A stretch of 64,000 bases of DNA from Pseudomonadota bacterium (GTDB lineage Bacteria; Pseudomonadota; Gammaproteobacteria; Steroidobacterales; Steroidobacteraceae): the NCBI GenBank assembly GCA_025356075.1, contig JANXUT010000068.1, forward strand, positions 124,001-188,000, read 5' to 3'. The first letter of the stretch is position 1. The number at the start of each line of letters is the position of its first letter. A program made the position numbers and the translations under genes. Under the pieces are notes generated by a model. It worked only from the letters and a program-made list of their open reading frames with translations, made no database searches and was not told where the DNA came from. Shown here piece after piece: positions 56,852 through 64,000 of the stretch.

Positions 56852-57907
56852 TTGGCGAAGGCGCTCTCCTATCCGCTCGAGTCACCGCCCAAGCCCGGGG
56901 AGGCGATTGCGCTCGCCGGCGGCGTGCACTGGGTGCGCCTGCCGCTGCCGGGCGGGCTCGCGCATATCAACGTGTGGCTGATCGAGGATGGCGCGGGCTT
57001 CACGCTCATCGACACCGGCATGGACCTCCCGGAGGTCCGCGTCGCTTGGGCTGGCCCGCTCGCCGGCTACCTCGGCAACCGCAAGCTGACCCGCATCATC
57101 TGCACGCACCACCACCCCGACCACGTCGGCCTCGCCGCCTGGCTCGCGGAGCTGCACGGCGTGCCCGTCTACATGAGCCGGGCGGAGTCGCGCCTCCTCA
57201 GGGAGTTCGCCGGGCCCGAAGACGCGACGAGGCCCGCCGACTGGCGGGTCGAGGCGTTCGCCCGCGACGGACTCGAGTCGACCGAGCGGCTGCGCCCGAC
57301 GCTCGCCGGCGAGAACTTCCGCTCGGTGGTCTCGGGGGTGCCCAGGGACTTAAGGCCGCTCGAGGCGGGCGATGCGCTTGAGATCGGCGGGCAGCGCTGG
57401 GTGCCGCTCGAGGCGAAGGGGCACACCGACGGGCAGCTCCTCTTCCACGCCCCCGCGCTCGGGCTCCTCATCTCGGGCGACCAGGTGCTGCCCCGGATCA
57501 CGAGCAACATCGGCATCTACCCCGAGCGGGCGGACTTGAGGCCGCTGGCCTCGTTCCTCGCCTCGTTCCGGGCGCTCGCCGCGCTCGACCCGGAACCGAC
57601 GGTCCTCCCCTCGCACGGCGACGTCTTCGTGGGGCTTCGGGCGCGCCTCGAGTACCTCGACACGCACCATCGCGCGACGCTCGAGCGGGTGCTGACGCTG
57701 ATCGAGGGCCCCGTGTCCGCCCGCGAGCTCGCCGACAGGCTATTCCGCTCGCCGCTCGACTCGATGAACCTCGTGCTTGCGGTCGGGGAGTCGCTCGCGC
57801 ACCTCGAGCACCTGGCGGGCGCCGGCGAGCTCGAGGCGATCGAGCCGCCGGGCGGCCCGCGTCGCTACCAGCGAACCGTACCCAGAGCCCCGTCCCGGAC
57901 GGCGTAG
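56852..57907 (+). CDS. Metallo-beta-lactamase-fold hydrolase between rsmG and parA
   Basis: A 351-residue hydrolase that starts at TTG. The metal motif THHHPDHVGLAAWL is near residue 85, with AKGHTDGQLLFHAPALG and LLISGDQVLP for further ligands, and a C-terminal winged-helix-like region (LEGPVSARELADRLF). It resembles glyoxalase-II or lactonase-like members with a C-terminal helical domain. It is one base after rsmG and 31 bp before parA, inside the otherwise conserved rsmG-parA interval. No role in segregation is implied. Confidence 0.83.
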   Translation: MAKALSYPLESPPKPGEAIALAGGVHWVRLPLPGGLAHINVWLIEDGAGFTLIDTGMDLPEVRVAWAGPLAGYLGNRKLTRIICTHHHPDHVGLAAWLAELHGVPVYMSRAESRLLREFAGPEDATRPADWRVEAFARDGLESTERLRPTLAGENFRSVVSGVPRDLRPLEAGDALEIGGQRWVPLEAKGHTDGQLLFHAPALGLLISGDQVLPRITSNIGIYPERADLRPLASFLASFRALAALDPEPTVLPSHGDVFVGLRARLEYLDTHHRATLERVLTLIEGPVSARELADRLFRSPLDSMNLVLAVGESLAHLEHLAGAGELEAIEPPGGPRRYQRTVPRAPSRTA

Positions 57908-57938
57908 CCCCCTTGGCGGATGGTATTCTGGCCGACCT

Positions 57939-58748
57939 ATGCGCAGGATCATCGCCGTCACCAACCAGAAGGGTGGCGTCGGCAAAACCACCACTGCCGT
58001 CAACCTTGCTGCGTCGCTTGCGGCAACGAAGCGTCGTGTGCTGCTCGTGGACCTCGACCCGCAGGGCAACGCCACGATGGGCTGCGGCATCGACAAGTCG
58101 CTGGTGGCGCTCACGTCCTGCGAGGTGCTGCTCGGTGAGCGGCCGGCGGCGGATGCGGTCTTAAGCGTCGATCCGGGCGGCTTCGACCTCATCCCCGCGA
58201 ACCAGGACCTGACCGCGGCGGAGGTGAGGCTGCTCACGCTCCTGACCGGGCGCGAGGTGAAGCTGAAGGCGGCTCTCGCACCGATCCGGGCGCGCTACGA
58301 CCTCATCCTCATCGACTGCCCGCCGGCGCTCAACATGCTGACCGTGAATGCCCTCGTGGCCGCCGACTCGGTGCTCATCCCGATGCAGTGCGAGTACTAC
58401 GCGCTCGAGGGCCTCTCGGCGCTCCTCTCGACGGTCGAGCAGATCAAGGCGGGCATCAACCCCGAGCTCAAGATCGAAGGGATCCTGAGGACCATGCACG
58501 ATCCGCGCAACAACCTCGCCAACGAGGTGAGCGCGCAGCTGATCGAGCACTTCGAGGACATGGTGTTCCGCACGATCATCCCGCGGAACGTCCGCCTCGC
58601 CGAGGCGCCCTCCTTCGGCCGCCCGGTGCTCTACCACGACAAGGAATCGCGTGGCGCGCTCGCCTACCTTGCGCTCGCGGGTGAAATGATCCGCCGCGAG
58701 GAGGAGCCTGCGACCGCACTCGCCGATGATCCGGAGGCCGAGCGATGA
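57939..58748 (+). CDS. parA: Chromosome-partitioning ATPase ParA (Soj type)
   Basis: Deviant-Walker ATPase that moves origin regions with ParB. The 269-residue protein starts directly with its ATP motif (QKGGVGKTTTAVNLAASLAA, signature Lys), as chromosomal ParA proteins do, with no N-terminal HTH. Walker A' and the LVDLDPQGN strand are intact; IDCPPALNMLTVNAL and LEGLSALLSTVEQI follow. It overlaps parB by four bases (ATGA). The parS sites are in recF at 2800 and 3412. Confidence 0.96.
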   Translation: MRRIIAVTNQKGGVGKTTTAVNLAASLAATKRRVLLVDLDPQGNATMGCGIDKSLVALTSCEVLLGERPAADAVLSVDPGGFDLIPANQDLTAAEVRLLTLLTGREVKLKAALAPIRARYDLILIDCPPALNMLTVNALVAADSVLIPMQCEYYALEGLSALLSTVEQIKAGINPELKIEGILRTMHDPRNNLANEVSAQLIEHFEDMVFRTIIPRNVRLAEAPSFGRPVLYHDKESRGALAYLALAGEMIRREEEPATALADDPEAER

Positions 58749-59659
58749 GCATGAAGAAGCCTGCCCTCGGGCGGGGACTCGGGGCGCTCCTCGGCGAGGC
58801 GACCGCGCGCCAGGTCGCGGCGAGCGCCGCGGCGGCAGCCACCCATACGACGGCCCCCGGGGATGAATTGCTGCGCCTGCCGCTCGATTTGCTGCAGCGG
58901 GGCAAGTACCAGCCGCGCCTCGATATGCGCCCGGAATCGCTCACCGAGCTTGCCGCTTCCATCAAGGCGCAGGGCATCGTCCAGCCGATCGTCGTCAGGC
59001 CCGTCGGGACGCCGCTCCCCGGCGCCTCGCAGCGCTACGAGATCATCGCCGGCGAGCGCCGCTGGCGCGCCGCGCAGCTGGCGGGGCTCGCCGAGATCCC
59101 GGCGATCGTCCGGCGCGTGCCGGACGAGGCGGCCGTCGCGATGGCGCTCATCGAGAACATCCAGCGCGAGAACCTGAACCCGCTCGAGGAGGCCCGGGCC
59201 CTCGAACGGCTGGTGGGCGACTTCGACCTGACCCACCAGGCCGCCGCCGAGGCGGTCGGGCGCTCGCGCGTCACGGTCACGAATTTGCTGCGGCTCCTCG
59301 AGCTCGCCGACGAGGTCAAGACGCTGGTCGCCGAGCGCTCGCTCGAGATGGGCCACGCGCGGGCGCTCCTCGGGCTCACGAACCGGCGCCAGCAGGCGGA
59401 GGTCGCCGCACTCGTCGCCAAGAAGGAGTTGTCGGTGCGGGAGACCGAGGCGCTTGTCCGGCGGCTCCTGGCCCCGGCGGGGAGCTCATCCGCCGCCACG
59501 CCCCCGGCCGATGCGGACGTGAGGCGCCTCGAGACCGAACTCGGCGAGAAGCTCGGCGCCAAGGTCACTTTCAAGCAACAAGCCGGCGGGCGCGGGCAGC
59601 TCGTGATCAGCTACTCGAGCCTCGATGAACTCGAGGGGATCCTCGCCCACTTCCAGTGA
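58745..59659 (+). CDS. parB: Chromosome-partitioning CTPase ParB (Spo0J type)
   Basis: Binds parS, clamps DNA with CTP and stimulates ParA. The 304-residue protein has the N-terminal ParA-activating segment (RGLGALLGE), the CTP motif GERRWRA at residues 103-109, ENIQRENLNPLEEARAL, the HTH (LTHQAAAEAVGRSRVTVTNLLRLLEL) and a C-terminal dimer domain. Its ideal binding sites are present in this window. Confidence 0.96.
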   Translation: MSMKKPALGRGLGALLGEATARQVAASAAAAATHTTAPGDELLRLPLDLLQRGKYQPRLDMRPESLTELAASIKAQGIVQPIVVRPVGTPLPGASQRYEIIAGERRWRAAQLAGLAEIPAIVRRVPDEAAVAMALIENIQRENLNPLEEARALERLVGDFDLTHQAAAEAVGRSRVTVTNLLRLLELADEVKTLVAERSLEMGHARALLGLTNRRQQAEVAALVAKKELSVRETEALVRRLLAPAGSSSAATPPADADVRRLETELGEKLGAKVTFKQQAGGRGQLVISYSSLDELEGILAHFQ

Positions 59660-59727
59660 TCCAGCGCTCCGCGAAAATGTAAACAGCGGCCGGTACTTAA
59701 GGCGCTGAAAAGATCGCTCGCGCGTTG

Positions 59728-59756
59728 TTGAAGCACTGCAAAAAGGCCCCTATACT
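59728..59756 (+). promoter_or_regulatory. Sigma70-type promoter of the atp operon
   Basis: TTGAAG at 59728-59733 and TATACT at 59751-59756 are separated by exactly 17 bp, in an AT-richer spot between parB and atpI. The expected leader is about 120 bases. It would drive atpIBEFHA. Confidence 0.8.
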
Positions 59757-59884
59757 GCGCGCGCTTTTGGGGACGCTACGGCGCCCTTGAGCCCGAGCGC
59801 CACTTCCGAGCGTCATCGCGACGCCAAGAAGTGGTTTTTTTGCGCGCGTGATTTTGCGCTCCGGAGCCTGAGGCACCCGCCCGG

Positions 59885-60271
59885 ATGTCCGTCGCAGAGC
59901 GAGATCACCGGGGAGCCGGCCGGCGGCTGGTCCTGCGGTACGCGGGACTGCAGCTCGCGGCGACCGTGGTGGCGGCGGGGATTGCGCTTGCGATCCTCGG
60001 CGCCGGTGCGGCGAGGGCGGTCCTTGCCGGCGGGCTCGTGGTGGCCGTCGGGAACGTCCTCTTCGGCTGGCGGATTTTCGCGCCGGGCGTGGCGCCAGTC
60101 AGCATACTGGCGCGCGCGCTTTGGGTCGGTGAAGTGCTGAAGTGGCTCTGGATCGGCGCCGCGCTCGGTGCGGCGCTCGGGATCGCGCACCTGCCGGGCC
60201 TGCCGCTCGTCGCGGGAATGCTGGTGGCGCAGTTTGGGTTCTGGCTGGGGCTCGTCCTCATAAAGAGGTGA
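59885..60271 (+). CDS. atpI: ATP synthase subunit I
   Basis: Small membrane chaperone of the ATP synthase operon. The 128-residue protein has four hydrophobic segments (LQLAATVVAAGIALAILGAG, VLAGGLVVAVGNVLFGWRIF, LWIGAALGAALGIAHL and LVAGMLVAQFGFWLGLVLI), as expected; sequence is poorly conserved in this family. It sits at the head of atpBEFHA, which defines it. It is thought to help assemble the c-ring. No charge pattern for magnesium transport is obvious. Confidence 0.85.
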   Translation: MSVAERDHRGAGRRLVLRYAGLQLAATVVAAGIALAILGAGAARAVLAGGLVVAVGNVLFGWRIFAPGVAPVSILARALWVGEVLKWLWIGAALGAALGIAHLPGLPLVAGMLVAQFGFWLGLVLIKR

Positions 60272-61459
<1,188 letters not shown>

Positions 61460-61522
61460 CGGGCCGACGAGCGGCGTGCGTCGGCAGTTGCCGGCGCGCG
61501 CTGCCTCAGTCAGGAGACAGGC

Positions 61523-62002
61523 ATGAACATTACGATCACGCTGATCATCCAGGGGCTTGCGCTCTTCCTGGTCGCGTGGGGCGTCATGAAATGGGGTTGG
61601 CCCCTGATCATGACTGCGATCGAAACGCGGCAAAAGACGATCGCCGACGGCCTCGCGGCTGCGAACCGTGGCCAGAACTCGCTCGAGGATGCGAAGCTGC
61701 AGGCGCTCGAGATCATCCGCGAGGCGCGCACCAAGGCCACGCAGATCGTCGACCAGGCGAATCGGCGCGGTGGCGAGATGGTGGAGGAAGCGCGCGGTAC
61801 GGCGCTCGCCGAGGGCGAGCGCATGCTCGATGCGGCCCGCAGCAGCATCACGACCGAGACGGCGCGCGCCCGTGGCGAGCTCAGGAGCCAGGTCGGGACG
61901 CTCGCGCTCGCCGGCGCCGCGCAGGTGCTGAAGCGCGAGGTGGACGCGAAGGCGCACGCGCAGCTCCTCGAGGACCTGTCGCAGCGGATCGCGGCGGGCT
62001 GA
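61523..62002 (+). CDS. atpF: ATP synthase subunit b
   Basis: Peripheral stalk. The 159-residue protein has one N-terminal membrane helix (TLIIQGLALFLVAWGVMKWG) and a long charged helix with KTIADGLAAANRGQNSLEDA, as usual for a bacterial b subunit. Length is typical (E. coli 156). It is 8 bases from atpH and probably coupled to it. Confidence 0.95.
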   Translation: MNITITLIIQGLALFLVAWGVMKWGWPLIMTAIETRQKTIADGLAAANRGQNSLEDAKLQALEIIREARTKATQIVDQANRRGGEMVEEARGTALAEGERMLDAARSSITTETARARGELRSQVGTLALAGAAQVLKREVDAKAHAQLLEDLSQRIAAG

Positions 62003-62009
62003 GGCGGCC

Positions 62010-62558
62010 ATGGCAGAACAAGCGACCATCGCCCGACCCTACGCCCGCGCCGCCTTCGGCCACGCGCGCGATACGAGCGGCTTCGCCGCCTGGTCGCAGC
62101 TGCTCGCCGCCGGCGCCGCGGTTGCGGCGACCCCGGGCGCGGAGGAGCTGTTCGGCAATCCGCGCGTCAGCGAAGCGCAGCTGATCGAGTTGATCGCCGG
62201 CGTCGCGAAGGACTGCGGGGCAAGTGTCGGCACCGACGGCCGCAACTTCCTCGCGCTGCTCGCGCACAACCGAAGGCTCGGCTTCCTGCCGGCGATCGCG
62301 GCGCAGTTCGAGACGCTCAGGGCCGAGGTCGAGAACACGCTCGACGTCGAAGTCACGACCGCGTTCGCGCTGGAGCCCGCGCAGCGCGAGCGGCTCAGCC
62401 AGGCGCTCGCGAAGCGCTTCAAGCGCCAGGTCCGCCTCGCGGAGACGATCGACACCTCGCTCGTGGGTGGTGCCATCGTGCGAGCGGGCGACCTCGTCAT
62501 CGACGGATCCGTGCAGGGGCGTCTCGCGCGCCTGCAGCAGCAGATTTCACAGCCATAA
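62010..62558 (+). CDS. atpH: ATP synthase subunit delta
   Basis: Links the b stalk to F1. The 182-residue protein begins TIARPYARAAFGHA, as this family does, and ends with the conserved DTSLVGGAIVRAGDLVIDGS. It is followed 47 bp later by atpA. Normal length and context. Confidence 0.94.
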   Translation: MAEQATIARPYARAAFGHARDTSGFAAWSQLLAAGAAVAATPGAEELFGNPRVSEAQLIELIAGVAKDCGASVGTDGRNFLALLAHNRRLGFLPAIAAQFETLRAEVENTLDVEVTTAFALEPAQRERLSQALAKRFKRQVRLAETIDTSLVGGAIVRAGDLVIDGSVQGRLARLQQQISQP

Positions 62559-62605
62559 GTCCGCGAGGGCTTGTGGCCGACAAAGCTTGAGTCAAGGAAA
62601 GCAGC

Positions 62606-64000
<1,395 letters not shown>

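Overview
The window is GC-rich bacterial chromosome centred on a replication origin. The order gyrB-recF-dnaN-dnaA (minus strand) then rpmH-rnpA-yidD-yidC-mnmE (plus strand), followed at a distance by mnmG, rsmG-parA-parB and atpIBEFHA, is the classic gammaproteobacterial oriC neighbourhood. A Pseudomonas-type parS sequence, a rhombosortase-type sorting tail and the atpI-led ATP synthase operon fit a high-GC gammaproteobacterium. Nevskiales or Steroidobacter relatives are a guess; no marker here fixes the family.

Layout. 1-6.6 kb: replication genes on the minus strand. gyrB is cut by the window edge and is interrupted in its Toprim domain by an in-frame intein carrying a LAGLIDADG endonuclease. 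Two parS palindromes lie inside recF. The dnaA-dnaN gap (4946-5211) is the best oriC candidate. 6.7-10.8 kb: ribosomal protein L34, RNase P protein, YidD, YidC insertase and MnmE. 10.9-14.7 kb: a lipoprotein, a thioesterase, an ArsR regulator divergent from a small membrane protein, and an NHL propeller protein. 14.8-21.8 kb: a complete cyanophycin module (isoaspartyl dipeptidase, cyanophycinase, cyanophycin synthetase) plus a second Mur-ligase-like protein lacking an ATP-grasp domain. 21.8-27.1 kb: a lipoprotein with both an N-terminal lipobox and a C-terminal GlyGly-type sorting tail, divergent from an HTH regulator with three GGTATC half-sites; a CsgG-like protein; and LysR/azoreductase/pirin. 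27.1-31.1 kb: small poorly characterised genes (zinc ribbon, lipoprotein, GFA, Excalibur, DUF6438-like). 31.1-34.5 kb: a coupled hydrolase-natA-natB operon.

34.6-36.3 kb: mnmG, about 50 residues shorter than usual. Between mnmG and rsmG, normally neighbours, lie about 20 kb of other genes: a peptide-binding lipoprotein, glutathione peroxidase, an OFA-type transporter, two orphan histidine kinases, a SIMPL-domain protein, a dihaem cytochrome c, and a propionate block (acuI-prpB-prpC, with prpD about 5 kb further on). 55.3-59.7 kb: an ATP-grasp protein coupled to rsmG, a metallo-beta-lactamase-fold hydrolase, parA and parB. 59.7-64 kb: a strong sigma70-type promoter and the F1Fo ATP synthase operon up to atpA, cut by the window end.

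Themes: replication and segregation around oriC; nitrogen and carbon storage as cyanophycin with its recycling path; propionyl-CoA oxidation by the methylcitrate cycle with a likely acryloyl-CoA feeder; and several small repressor/operator pairs. No tRNA, rRNA, CRISPR array or insertion sequence was recognised.
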